A DNA stretch of 64,000 nucleotides from Cupriavidus taiwanensis (GTDB lineage Bacteria; Pseudomonadota; Gammaproteobacteria; Burkholderiales; Burkholderiaceae). A program made the translations under genes and the position numbers. The stretch covers positions 682,001 to 746,000 of the forward strand of contig NZ_LT984804.1 in NCBI RefSeq assembly GCF_900250115.1, written 5' to 3'. The notes under the pieces are model-generated. The model ran no database searches. It had not been told where the DNA came from and was given only the letters and a program-made list of their open reading frames with translations. Of the stretch, positions 35,891-44,483 are shown one piece after another. Positions within the stretch are counted from its first letter, which is position 1, and every line of letters starts with the position of its first letter.

Positions 35891-35906
35891 GTTTCACTAA
35901 TAAAAC
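35891..35906. promoter_or_regulatory. Putative IclR operator of molybdenum-hydroxylase operon
   Basis: GTTTCACTAATAAAAC lies 88 bases before the Bug receptor start and 37 bases after the MarR-type palindrome. It is the same palindrome class as at 14376, 14590 and 15622. The operon could thus answer to both MarR and IclR regulators. Confidence 0.6.
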
Positions 35907-35993
35907 AAGCGACGAGAGTTGTACCCACGCCACCCCTGGTTTCGCGATGTGCACAACTCCAGCGTCGCGAATGCGCCCCCACAGGAGCCGTAG

Positions 35994-36992
35994 ATGAGAC
36001 AACAACGTCCCCGACGCGCCGCTGCCGCCGTCGCCACCGCGGCCATGGCCGTGCTTGCGCTGAGCGCGGGCACCGCGCTGGCCGCCCCCGCGTATCCGGC
36101 CAAGGCCGTAACCATGGTCGTGGCCTACCCGCCGGGCGGCGATACCGACGCCATGGCGCGGCTTTACGCCGACAAGCTGTCGGCCCGCCTGAAGCAGCCG
36201 GTCATCGTCGAAAACCGCCCCGGCGCCGGCGGCGTGGTTGGTGCCGCATTCGTCAGCCGCGCGCCGGCGGACGGCTACACCCTGCTGTATACGCCGAACC
36301 CGTTCACGCTGGCGCCGATGGTGCTGAAGCTGGCGCCGTCGGCCAGCTATGACCCGCTGCACGGCTTTGTGCCGGTGATCCAGACCGCCGTGCAGGCGGT
36401 GTTGCTGGTGGCCAATCCGCAGGCGGGCGTGAAAACGGTGGCGGAGATGGTGGCCACGGCCAGGGCCGGCAAGGCGCTGACCTATGGCAGCCCGGGCGCG
36501 GGCTCGCCGATGCATATCGCCGGCGAGATGCTGAACCGCGCCGCCGGCGTGAAGATCCAGCATGTGCCCTACAAGGGCGTGGCGCCCGCGGTCAACGACG
36601 TGGTGGCGGGGCACGTGCCGTTTGCCTACGTCACGCTGGGTCCGGTGGCGCAATACCTCAATACGGGCCGGCTGATTCCGCTGGCGATCACCGATGCGCG
36701 GCGCTCGCCGCTGCTGCCCAACGTGCCGACGCTGGCCGAGCTGGGCTACAAGGACGTGGTGGTCGGCGCGTGGCACGGCGTGATGGCGCCTAAAGGCACG
36801 CCGCCCGAGGTGATCAAGACCCTGAACCAGCAGCTCAACGAGGTACTGCGCCTGCCCGACGTGGCCGACAAGATGGCCACCTTCGGCGCCACCCCGGTGG
36901 GCGGCGCGCCGGCAGCGCTGGAGAAGGTCAACGCGGCCGACTACGAGCGCCTGGGCAAGGTGATCCGCGAGCTGGCGATCACCGCCGAATGA
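35994..36992 (+). CDS. Bug-family tripartite tricarboxylate receptor
   Basis: A 332-residue Bug/TctC periplasmic receptor. The signal peptide (residues about 1-32) ends TALAAPA. The mature part starts YPAKAVTMVVAYPPGGDTDA, with V-E-N-R-P-G-A-G-G and the Y-G-S-P-G-A-G-S-P-M-H motif. It resembles the Bug protein at 12072 more than that at 30281, especially in the stretch HVPYKGVAPAVNDVVAGHVP. It is the first gene of the molybdenum-hydroxylase operon and probably binds the enzyme's aromatic acid substrate. Confidence 0.93.
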   Translation: MRQQRPRRAAAAVATAAMAVLALSAGTALAAPAYPAKAVTMVVAYPPGGDTDAMARLYADKLSARLKQPVIVENRPGAGGVVGAAFVSRAPADGYTLLYTPNPFTLAPMVLKLAPSASYDPLHGFVPVIQTAVQAVLLVANPQAGVKTVAEMVATARAGKALTYGSPGAGSPMHIAGEMLNRAAGVKIQHVPYKGVAPAVNDVVAGHVPFAYVTLGPVAQYLNTGRLIPLAITDARRSPLLPNVPTLAELGYKDVVVGAWHGVMAPKGTPPEVIKTLNQQLNEVLRLPDVADKMATFGATPVGGAPAALEKVNAADYERLGKVIRELAITAE

Positions 36993-37053
36993 CCGGCGCC
37001 AGCGCGTCGTCCGCGCGCGCCACGCCATCGACAACGACAGACAGGAGGCCGGC

Positions 37054-39345
37054 ATGAGCAGGGCCATCGTGGGAACCTCCACGCCGCAGGTGACCGCGCG
37101 GGAAAAGGTCATGGGCCGCGCGCAGTACGCCGGCGACATCAAGCTGCCCGGCATGCTGCACGCCAAGGTGCTGCGCAGCCCGCACCCGCACGCGCGCATC
37201 GTGCGCATCGACACCGCCGCCGCGAAGGCCTTGCCCGGCGTGAAGCTGGTGGCGACCGGCCATGACGTGCCGGCCCGCCACTGGGGCCCGCACCGCAAGG
37301 AGCAGCACATCCTGGCCTGCGGCGTGGTGCGCCATGTCGGCGAGGAAGTGGCCGCGGTGGTGGCGGTCAGCGAGGAGATCGCACGCGACGCACTGGACCT
37401 GATCCAGGTCGAGTACGAGCCGCTGCCCGCGCTGCTGACGCCGGCCGCGGCGCTGGCCGGGGGCGCGCCGGAGATCCACGCCGGCACCGGCAACATCGGC
37501 CATGAAATGCGCATCGAGCGCGGCGACGTCGAGGCCGCGTTCGCGTCGTGCGCCGCGGTGTACGAAGCCACCTACGACATGCATTCGCAGTACCCCGGCT
37601 ATCTCGAGCCGATGGCCTCGGTGGCGGCGCAGGACGGCAACGGGCGGCTCACGCTGTGGGCGTCGACGCAGTCGGTGTTCCTGGCGCGCGCGCGGCTGGC
37701 CGAGGCGCTGGACCGGCCGGTCTCGACCATCCGCGTGGTGCAGGCCACCACCGGCGGCGGCTTCGGCGCCAAGATCGTCGAGGAGAACAACAGCCTGATC
37801 TGCGCCTTCCTGGCGAGCCGGCTGGAGCGTCCGGTGCGGCTGGCCAACAACCGCCTGGAAGACTTCCAGGGCGCGCGCGCGAGCGTGCCGATGCAGGTCT
37901 GGCTGCGCCTGGGCCTGTCCGCCGATGGCGTGATCCTGGCCAAGGACGTGCGCATCACGGCCGAGTGCGGCGCCTATTCCGGCCTTGCCGGCGATGTGAT
38001 GCACGTCACCGCCATGCGCAGCGACAACATGCACCGCGTGCGCAACGTGCGCTCGCACGCGGTGATGGCCTATACCAACAACCCGCCGCGCGGCGCCTTC
38101 CGCGGCTTCGGCGGGCAGCAGATGCAGTTTCCGCTGAACTGCCACCTGACGGTGCTGGCCGGCATGCTCGGCATCGACCCGATCGAAGTGCACAGGCGCA
38201 ATGCCATCGGCGCCGGCGAGACCAGCGTGCATGGCTGGAAGATCAGCAGCACCGGCATGGCCGAATGCCTGGACATGACGCGCCGCGCCATCGGCTGGGA
38301 CGAAAAGCGCGCCGCGCCGCGCGGCACCGGCACGCGCCGGCGCGGCGTCGGCATTGCCGCGGCGATGCACGTCAGCGGGAACCGCACGCTGGGCAACTGG
38401 GACGGCTCGACCATCCTGCTCAAGATGAACGAGGACGGCCGCGTGATGCTGCAGACCAGCGAGTGCGACATGGGGCAGGGCGCCAACACCATGCTCAGCC
38501 AGATCTGCGCGCAGGAGTTGGGCATTCCGCTGTCGCACGTCACCGTGATGGCGCCGGATACCGATACCGCGCCGTTCTGCCTGGGCTCGCTGGCGTCGCG
38601 CGTGACCATCATCTCGGGCAACGCGGTGCTGCGCGCGGCGCGCGAGGCGCGGCAGAAGCTGCTGGCGCTGGCGGCGGAAAAGCTCGGCGTGGACATGCGG
38701 CAGCTGGTGATCGCCGATGGCCGCATCGCGGTGCCGGACCAGCCCGACCGGTCCGCCACGCTGGCCGAGATCGCGCGCCTGCATATCTTCCGCCACGGCG
38801 GCGAGGGCATCCACGTGCGTGCCAGCTACGACGCGCCCACGGTGATGCACGATGCCGACTACTACGGCAACGTCGCGCCCGCGCATTCGTTCGCGGCGCA
38901 GGCGGTGGAAGTGGAGGTCGACACCTGCACCGGCCAGGTCAGCGTGATCGACAGCTTCGTCGCCGACGACTGCGGCAAGGCCATCAACCCGCTCGCGGTG
39001 CACGGCCAGACCCACGGCGCCACCGTGCAGGCGATCGGCTGGACCCTGTACGAGCACCTGCAATACGAGGACGGCCGCCTGATGAACGGCAACTTCGCCG
39101 ACTACACCATGCCCACCGCCGACGCCGTGCCGATGCTGCGCACCGACGTGGTGGAATCGAACGACCCCAACGGGCCTTACGGCGCCAAGGGCGCCAGCGA
39201 GACTGCGATCCTGCCGGGCGCGGCGGCGATCGCCAACGCCGTGTTCGACGCGGTCGGCGTGCGCATCCGGTCGCTGCCGATCACGCCCGAGAAGGTGCTG
39301 GCGGCCCTGCGCGCGCTGAAGGAAGAGGAGGCCACCCATGCGTGA
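37054..39345 (+). CDS. Xanthine-dehydrogenase-family molybdenum-binding subunit
   Basis: The 763-residue catalytic large subunit of a molybdenum hydroxylase, in the group with 4-hydroxybenzoyl-CoA reductase and CO dehydrogenase large subunits. It starts with the ald_Xan_dh_C a/b hammerhead domain (REKVMGRAQYAGDIKLPG) and continues with the Mo-cofactor domains (GGGFGAKI, R-G-A-F-R-G-F-G). The catalytic base Glu716 is in GAKGASE. No Cys or Ser of the CO-dehydrogenase active loop is obvious. It hydroxylates or dehydroxylates an aromatic or N-heteroaromatic ring with water-derived oxygen. AGGAGG precedes ATG 37054; its end overlaps the FAD subunit by 8 bases. Confidence 0.92.
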   Translation: MSRAIVGTSTPQVTAREKVMGRAQYAGDIKLPGMLHAKVLRSPHPHARIVRIDTAAAKALPGVKLVATGHDVPARHWGPHRKEQHILACGVVRHVGEEVAAVVAVSEEIARDALDLIQVEYEPLPALLTPAAALAGGAPEIHAGTGNIGHEMRIERGDVEAAFASCAAVYEATYDMHSQYPGYLEPMASVAAQDGNGRLTLWASTQSVFLARARLAEALDRPVSTIRVVQATTGGGFGAKIVEENNSLICAFLASRLERPVRLANNRLEDFQGARASVPMQVWLRLGLSADGVILAKDVRITAECGAYSGLAGDVMHVTAMRSDNMHRVRNVRSHAVMAYTNNPPRGAFRGFGGQQMQFPLNCHLTVLAGMLGIDPIEVHRRNAIGAGETSVHGWKISSTGMAECLDMTRRAIGWDEKRAAPRGTGTRRRGVGIAAAMHVSGNRTLGNWDGSTILLKMNEDGRVMLQTSECDMGQGANTMLSQICAQELGIPLSHVTVMAPDTDTAPFCLGSLASRVTIISGNAVLRAAREARQKLLALAAEKLGVDMRQLVIADGRIAVPDQPDRSATLAEIARLHIFRHGGEGIHVRASYDAPTVMHDADYYGNVAPAHSFAAQAVEVEVDTCTGQVSVIDSFVADDCGKAINPLAVHGQTHGATVQAIGWTLYEHLQYEDGRLMNGNFADYTMPTADAVPMLRTDVVESNDPNGPYGAKGASETAILPGAAAIANAVFDAVGVRIRSLPITPEKVLAALRALKEEEATHA

Positions 39346-40204
39346 TTTTGCCTTGCTGGAGCCGGCCACCTTGGCCGAAGCCAGCCACATGCTGGCCGAC
39401 CTGGGCGACAGTTGCCGCATCTTTGCCGGCGGCACCGCGCTGATGCTGGGCATGCGCCAGCGCATGCTGGCGCCCAGCCATTTGGTTTCGCTGGGCCGGC
39501 TCGATGCGCTGCGTGGCATCAGCTTCGATGCGCGCGACGGCCTGCGCATCGGCGCGCTCGCCTTGCATGCCGAGGTCGCGCGCTCGCCGCTGGTGCAGGC
39601 ACATTGTCCGATGCTGGCCAGCATGGCTGCGCGCGTCGCCAATCCGCAGGTGCGCAACCAGGGCACCCTCGGCGGCAACCTCTGTTATGCCGACCCGGCC
39701 ACCGATCCGCCCGGCTGCCTGATGGCGCTGGGCGCGCAGATCGTGGTCAGCGGCTGCGGCGGCGAGCGCGTGATCGACATCGAGGACTTCCTGGTCGACT
39801 ACTACGTCACGGCGCTGGCACCGGATGAAATCGTCACGCAGATCCGCGTGCCCGCGCCGGGTGCCGGGGCCGATGGCCACTATGCGCGCTTCCTGCGCAC
39901 CGCCGCCGAGCACCGCCCGCTGGCCAGCGTGGCGCTGGCGGTGCGGCGCGAGGGCGCGTTCTGCGTCGCGGCCCGCCTGGCGGTGGGCGCGTCGACGCCG
40001 GTGCCGCGCCGGTTGCGGCGCGCCGAGGCGCTGCTGGCGGGCCAGGCGGTGACGGCGGAACTGGCCGCGCAAGCCGCGGCCATCATCGCCGAGGACATCA
40101 ACGCGGTGTCGGACGCGCGCGGGTCCGAGGCTTACCGCCGCGACATGGTGCGCGTGGTCGCGCGCCGCACTATCGCCGCATTGTTCGGCGTGGCATCGGA
40201 GTAA
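39338..40204 (+). CDS. Molybdenum hydroxylase FAD-binding subunit
   Basis: A 288-residue medium subunit (CoxM/HcrB type) that carries FAD and passes electrons from the iron-sulfur subunit to an acceptor. The two FAD motifs are visible: F-A-G-G-T-A-L at residues 29-35 and N-Q-G-T-L-G-G-N-L at about 106-114. The C-terminal CO_deh_flav_C domain is present (E-H-R-P-L-A-S-V-A-L-A-V). I see no extra 4Fe-4S insertion as found in true 4-hydroxybenzoyl-CoA reductases, which favours an oxidative hydroxylase. Confidence 0.92.
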   Translation: MRDFALLEPATLAEASHMLADLGDSCRIFAGGTALMLGMRQRMLAPSHLVSLGRLDALRGISFDARDGLRIGALALHAEVARSPLVQAHCPMLASMAARVANPQVRNQGTLGGNLCYADPATDPPGCLMALGAQIVVSGCGGERVIDIEDFLVDYYVTALAPDEIVTQIRVPAPGAGADGHYARFLRTAAEHRPLASVALAVRREGAFCVAARLAVGASTPVPRRLRRAEALLAGQAVTAELAAQAAAIIAEDINAVSDARGSEAYRRDMVRVVARRTIAALFGVASE

Positions 40205-40215
40205 GGAGGCTTCTG

Positions 40216-40692
40216 ATGAACCCAATCAGCATCGAACTCACCGTCAACGGTGAAGAACACCAGGTGCAGGTGCCGGCACGGCGCCTGCTTGCCGACCTGC
40301 TGCGCGACGACCTGAACCTGACCGGCACCAAGCGCGGCTGCGAGACCGGCATCTGCGGCGCCTGCTCGGTGCTGGTCGATGGCGAGGTGGTCAAGTCCTG
40401 CCTGATGCTCGCGGCGCAGGCGCGCGGCCGCCATGTGATGACGGTGGAGGGCCTGGCCGCCGACGGCCAGCTGCATCCGCTGCAGCAAAGCTTCGTGGAG
40501 CACGGCGGCCTGCAGTGCGGCTATTGCACGCCGGGCTTCCTGATGGCGGCGTGCGCGCTGCTCGCCCACAATCCCAATCCGACCGAAGAAGAAGTCCGGC
40601 GCGGCCTGAACGGCAACCTGTGCCGTTGCACCGGCTATGTCGGCATCGTCGAATCGGTCCTGTCCGCCGCGGAGGCAATGCGTGGAAATTGA
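40216..40692 (+). CDS. Molybdenum hydroxylase 2Fe-2S subunit
   Basis: A 158-residue small subunit with two [2Fe-2S] clusters. The plant-type cluster is held by C42, C47, C50 and C62 (CETGICGAC), the second by C101, C104, C136 and C138 (CGYC and CRC). It relays electrons from the Mo site to FAD. AAGGAGG lies before ATG 40216. The next gene starts within its last codons. Confidence 0.94.
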   Translation: MNPISIELTVNGEEHQVQVPARRLLADLLRDDLNLTGTKRGCETGICGACSVLVDGEVVKSCLMLAAQARGRHVMTVEGLAADGQLHPLQQSFVEHGGLQCGYCTPGFLMAACALLAHNPNPTEEEVRRGLNGNLCRCTGYVGIVESVLSAAEAMRGN

Positions 40693-41434
40693 AAAGACCC
40701 TGGTTACCGCGGCGCCGCCGGCGCGCGTGTGGGAGCTGCTGCTCGACCCCAACGTGATGGGCGCGTGCGTGCCCGGCATGGCATCGATCGAAGTGCTCAG
40801 CGAGGTCGAGTACGTCGCCCACATGGCGGTAAAGATTGCCTTCATCAACGCGCGCTTCCGCCTGCATACGAGGATCGTCGAGACCCGCGCGCCCCATTAC
40901 CTGCGCACCGAGGGCACCGGCGAGGATGCTTCGGTGGCCAGCTCGCTGCGGCAGTCGAGCGAGCTGTTCCTGACGCCGCTCGACCATGGCGGCACGCAAC
41001 TGCGGATCCGGGTGCAGGTGGATGTGCTGGGCCGGCTGGGTACCTTCGGCCTGAGCGTGATGAAGACCAAGGCCGACCGCATGTGGGACGAGTTTGGCGC
41101 CAACCTGCTGGCGCGGCTGTCGCCGCAGGACGGGCAGCCCGCACCCGGCCGGGCGCAGCAACCCGCCGCGGTGCCGCAAGCGGCCGCGCTTGCGCCGTCC
41201 GCGGCCGCCCACGGCCATGCGGTGCTGGCGGCGCAGGATCGGGCGCCGCCACCGGCCCGGGCGGGACTGTTCAGGCGGCTGTTCGGGCGCCGGCTCGACG
41301 CCGCGTGCGGTCCGCTTGCTGACATCTGCATCGAGCTGCGGCGCCCTGACGAGACCATCGTGGTGCGCTGGCCCGCGGCCCACGGCGAGCAGTGCGCGGC
41401 GTGGCTGCGCGACTACCTGCGCCCGGCGACATAG
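40682..41434 (+). CDS. CoxG-like SRPBCC protein
   Basis: A 250-residue protein with an N-terminal SRPBCC/CoxG domain (residues about 1-145: E-K-T-L-V-T-A-A-P-P-A-R-V-W-E-L-L-L-D-P, then C-V-P-G-M). A Pro/Ala-rich linker (about 150-200) leads to a short second domain after LFRRLFGRRLD. In CO dehydrogenase clusters CoxG anchors the hydroxylase to the membrane, and this could do likewise. GTG 40682 is the start, with GGAGG six bases upstream inside the previous gene; the two overlap by 11 bases. The C-terminal extension is unusual. Confidence 0.85.
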   Translation: MEIEKTLVTAAPPARVWELLLDPNVMGACVPGMASIEVLSEVEYVAHMAVKIAFINARFRLHTRIVETRAPHYLRTEGTGEDASVASSLRQSSELFLTPLDHGGTQLRIRVQVDVLGRLGTFGLSVMKTKADRMWDEFGANLLARLSPQDGQPAPGRAQQPAAVPQAAALAPSAAAHGHAVLAAQDRAPPPARAGLFRRLFGRRLDAACGPLADICIELRRPDETIVVRWPAAHGEQCAAWLRDYLRPAT

Positions 41435-41535
41435 CGGCGGGGTCGCGGGCGCTGTCGGCAATACGGGTACCCTATCGGGTGCGGGCGTGATATATGAGAG
41501 CGTTGCGCCAAGACCGAATATTGCAGAGACAGACC

Positions 41536-42387
41536 ATGACGACCGATTCGCCGCAAAAAGATGCACAAGAGGGCGGCCAGGAGGGTGCGCCGGAGAGCGC
41601 GCAGGACAAGTACATCGTGCCGGGGCTGGAGCGCGGCCTGCGCCTGCTGGGCGAATTCAGCAGCCGCGAGCGCACCTTGTCGGCCGCCGAGCTGGCGCGC
41701 CGGCTCAAGGTGCCGCGCTCGACCGTGTTCCGGCTGCTGGCCACGCTGGAAATGATGGGCTTCGTCGAGCGCACCGACGGCGGGCGCGAGTTCCGGCTGG
41801 GCATGGCGGTGCTGCGCCTCGGCTTCGATTACCTGGCGTCGCTGGAGCTGACCGAGCTCGGCCGTCCGCTGCTGGACCGGCTGCGCGACGAGATCCACTA
41901 CCCGTGCAACCTGGTGGTGCGCGACGGGCGCTCCATCGTCTATGTGGCCAAGTCGGTGGCATCGCGCCCGTTTGCCAGCACCGTCAATGTCGGCACCCGG
42001 CTGCCCGCGCATGCCACCGTGCTGGGGCGCGTGCTGCTGGAAGACCTGTCGCTGGCCGAACTGCGCGCGCTCTATCCGGAAGAGCGGCTGGAAGTCTATT
42101 CCGAAAGCACGCCGCGCACGGTCGAAGAACTGTACGAAATGGTCCAGCGCGACCGCCAGCGCGGCTACGTGCTGCACGAAGGATTCTTCGAGGCCAGCAT
42201 CTCGACCATCGCGGCGCCGGTGCGCGACCGCAGCGGCAAGGTGACCGCGGCGCTGGGCGCGACCATCCCGGCCGCGCGCATCGACCCGGACCAGCTCGAC
42301 AACATGGTGGAACAGGTGCGGCGCGCCGCGGCGGAGCTGTCGCGCTTGCTCGACTACCGGCCGGAGGTGCCCAGGCCGTTCGCCTGA
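41536..42387 (+). CDS. IclR family regulator (paralogue 2)
   Basis: A 283-residue IclR regulator, about 85% identical by eye to the one at 18510, with identical HTH sequence (A-A-E-L-A-R-R-L-K-V-P-R-S-T-V-F-R-L-L). Differences cluster in the effector domain, for example residues around the segment TPRTVEELYEM. It follows the molybdenum-hydroxylase operon after 101 bases. It probably binds the same palindrome at 35891 and may also act on the Rieske operon 20 kb away. Confidence 0.92.
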   Translation: MTTDSPQKDAQEGGQEGAPESAQDKYIVPGLERGLRLLGEFSSRERTLSAAELARRLKVPRSTVFRLLATLEMMGFVERTDGGREFRLGMAVLRLGFDYLASLELTELGRPLLDRLRDEIHYPCNLVVRDGRSIVYVAKSVASRPFASTVNVGTRLPAHATVLGRVLLEDLSLAELRALYPEERLEVYSESTPRTVEELYEMVQRDRQRGYVLHEGFFEASISTIAAPVRDRSGKVTAALGATIPAARIDPDQLDNMVEQVRRAAAELSRLLDYRPEVPRPFA

Positions 42388-42408
42388 ACCGGATCCACCC
42401 GTACCGCG

Positions 42409-43254
42409 TCACCGCGCTGCAGCGTCGCCGCGGTAGCCCATCAGCCCGGACAGGTCGCGCGCCGCCTGCCGGACTTCCTTCGCCACGCGTTCGCGCAAGG
42501 CGGTGTCGGCTTCGAAGCGCTGCTGCGGCCCGGCCACGCTGATGGCGGCGATCACCGCGCCGTCGGCGCCGCGCACCGGCGCCGCGCAGGCATCGATGCC
42601 TGGTTCGTAGGCGGAGAAACTCCATGCGCAGCCGCGTTCGCGGTCGGCCGCCAGGATCTCGGACAGCCGTGCGTGCGTGGCCGGGCTCTGCCCGGTGACC
42701 GCCGGCAGCGGATCCGGCCCCAGCAATTCGCGCAGGGTCTCGGGCGGCAGTTCGGCAATCAGCATCCGGCCCGGCGTGGTCAGGTGCGCGGCAACGCGGC
42801 TCCCCACCTGGATATTGCTGACCAGCGCGGCGGCCGGCATCTGCCGCAGCAGGTAGAGCGCATCGCCGCCATCGCGCACCGCCAGGTAGGCCGACAGCTG
42901 CAGCGACGCACTGAGCCGCGCCAGCACGCGCCCGGCAAAGCTGGTCAGGTCGTTGGAGGCCAGCACGCGCGAGGCCAGCTTCAGGAAATTGAAGCCGACC
43001 TGGTGACCGCCCTGGGGCAGCCGCTCGACCATGCCTTCATGCTCGAGCGTATCGAGCAGGCGCATCACCGTGACCCGGTTCACGTCGATGCGGCGGCCGA
43101 CCTCGCTCAGGTTGGCGGTGGCGCCGCCTTCGGCGATAAAGCGCAGCAGCCGCAGGCCGCGGATCACCGGCGACACCAATTGGGCCTCGCGCGCATCTTC
43201 CGGCGCGGGACCGTCGTCGAGATCGGGTTCGGTCGGCGGGCGTGACTTGGGCAT
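42409..43254 (-). CDS. IclR family regulator
   Basis: A 281-residue IclR regulator with winged HTH at about residues 28-80 (A-N-L-S-E-V-G-R-R-I-D-V-N-R-V-T-V-M-R-L-L) and a C-terminal effector domain. It is clearly different from the two paralogues at 18510 and 41536. ATG 43254 was chosen because the upstream open frame is antisense-like and the domain begins right after. It lies downstream of the FAD monooxygenase on the same strand, separated by a terminator hairpin, and is its likely regulator. Confidence 0.92.
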   Translation of the reverse strand: MPKSRPPTEPDLDDGPAPEDAREAQLVSPVIRGLRLLRFIAEGGATANLSEVGRRIDVNRVTVMRLLDTLEHEGMVERLPQGGHQVGFNFLKLASRVLASNDLTSFAGRVLARLSASLQLSAYLAVRDGGDALYLLRQMPAAALVSNIQVGSRVAAHLTTPGRMLIAELPPETLRELLGPDPLPAVTGQSPATHARLSEILAADRERGCAWSFSAYEPGIDACAAPVRGADGAVIAAISVAGPQQRFEADTALRERVAKEVRQAARDLSGLMGYRGDAAAR

Positions 43255-43274
43255 GTTGGCGAGAGCAGTCCATG

Positions 43275-43298
43275 GAAAACGGCCGCGCAGGCGGCCGT
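43275..43298 (-). terminator. Intrinsic terminator after FAD monooxygenase
   Basis: On the minus strand ACGGCCGC, loop CTGC, GCGGCCGT, then TTTTCC. The 8-base stem is perfect. It lies in the 68-base gap between the FAD monooxygenase and the IclR, so it probably reduces read-through into the regulator gene. Confidence 0.65.
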
Positions 43299-43322
43299 GC
43301 TGGCGTGAAACGCGGGCTGGCT

Positions 43323-44459
43323 TCAGCCGAGCGCGACGTTCCAGGCGTCGTAATCGTACACCCAGTCGGCATTGCCGCCGTCCTTGAGCCAGGCATTGCT
43401 GCGCGAGCCGACCTGGATGCGGCTGGTGCGCGCATGGCGCGCGGCCCGGTAGCGCGCCAGCGCGGCAGGCACGCCGGCGGCGCCGTCGCCGGCGGCATCG
43501 GCCAGGCAGCGCGCCAGCACCACGCCGTCCTCGATCGCCATGCCCGCGCCCTGCGCCATGAACGGCATCATCGGATGGCAGGCGTCGCCCATCAGCGTAA
43601 CCGGTCCCGCCGACCACGCCGGCAGCGGATCGCGCACGTACAGCGCTGAGATCAGCACGTCGTCGCAGGCGTCGAGCAGCGCGCGGGCCTCGGGGTGGAA
43701 GCCGGCATAGGCGTTGCGCAGGTCTTCCACGCGCCCCGGCGTGGTCCAGGATTCATGGCGCCAGGCCTCCTGTGCGACGGTGGCAAAGATAAAGATGTCG
43801 CGGCCGCGGTTGAGCGGAAAGGTGACGATCTGCGTGGCCGCGTCCGGGCCCCACCATTTGGTGAAGGCGCCCAGGTTGGGCACGCCGGCCAGGCGCCCGG
43901 CCGGCACCACGGCGCGATACGCGACCACGCCGGTAAAGATCGGGCTTTCCTGGCCGAACAGCGCGGTACGCACGGTGGAATGGATGCCGTCGGCGCCTAC
44001 CAGCACGTCGACGTGCTCCTGCGCGCCATTGGCAAAGGACAGCGTGGCGCCATCGGCGCGGGCCTCGACCGCCACCGCCTTGTGGCCGAGCCGCATGCAG
44101 GCGGCCGGCACCGCGGCTTCCAGCGCGGTCATCAGGTCGGCGCGGTGCATGGTCAGCTGCGGCGCGCCATAACGCTGTTCCGCCTCTTCCTGCATCGGCA
44201 GCCGCGAGGTCTCCGCGCCGGTATCCCACATGCGGCTGATGCGATGGCTGGGACGCGCGGCGGTCTCGCGCAGGGCCTCGCCAACGCCCAGCCCGTCGAG
44301 CGCCCGCACGGCGTTCGGGGTCAGGTTGATGTCGGCGCCGACGCGGGCAAAGCGGGGGGCTTGTTCGTAGACCACGGCTTCCATGCCGAGCTTGCGCAGC
44401 GCAATGGCCGCGGCGAGGCCGCCGATGCCGGCGCCATTGATTCCGATTTTGAGAGGCAT
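43323..44459 (-). CDS. FAD-dependent aromatic monooxygenase
   Basis: A 378-residue group A flavin monooxygenase. The FAD motif GAGIGG lies at residues 9-14, the second FAD/NAD motif V-G-A-D-G-I-H-S in the middle, and GDACHPMMPFMAQGAGMAIED near residue 290. The segment around LPMQEEAEQRYGAPQLTMHRADL resembles 6-hydroxynicotinate 3-monooxygenase and salicylate hydroxylase types, which do oxidative decarboxylation. ATG 44459 has GGAA upstream and is preferred over a TTG at 44489. The molybdenum hydroxylase nearby could supply a ring-hydroxylated substrate. Confidence 0.9.
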   Translation of the reverse strand: MPLKIGINGAGIGGLAAAIALRKLGMEAVVYEQAPRFARVGADINLTPNAVRALDGLGVGEALRETAARPSHRISRMWDTGAETSRLPMQEEAEQRYGAPQLTMHRADLMTALEAAVPAACMRLGHKAVAVEARADGATLSFANGAQEHVDVLVGADGIHSTVRTALFGQESPIFTGVVAYRAVVPAGRLAGVPNLGAFTKWWGPDAATQIVTFPLNRGRDIFIFATVAQEAWRHESWTTPGRVEDLRNAYAGFHPEARALLDACDDVLISALYVRDPLPAWSAGPVTLMGDACHPMMPFMAQGAGMAIEDGVVLARCLADAAGDGAAGVPAALARYRAARHARTSRIQVGSRSNAWLKDGGNADWVYDYDAWNVALG

Positions 44460-44483
44460 TGTTTCCAGCTGACGTTGTTGTTT

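Noticed and set aside
36979..39678. An 899-codon minus-strand frame opposite the molybdenum-hydroxylase large subunit.
   Set aside because: No motif, low-complexity composition, and complete overlap with a clear enzyme gene.
41485..41500. GTGATATATGAGAG before the second IclR paralogue as a possible autoregulatory site.
   Set aside because: The central ATATATGA is shared with the operators, but both GTTT/AAAC arms are missing.
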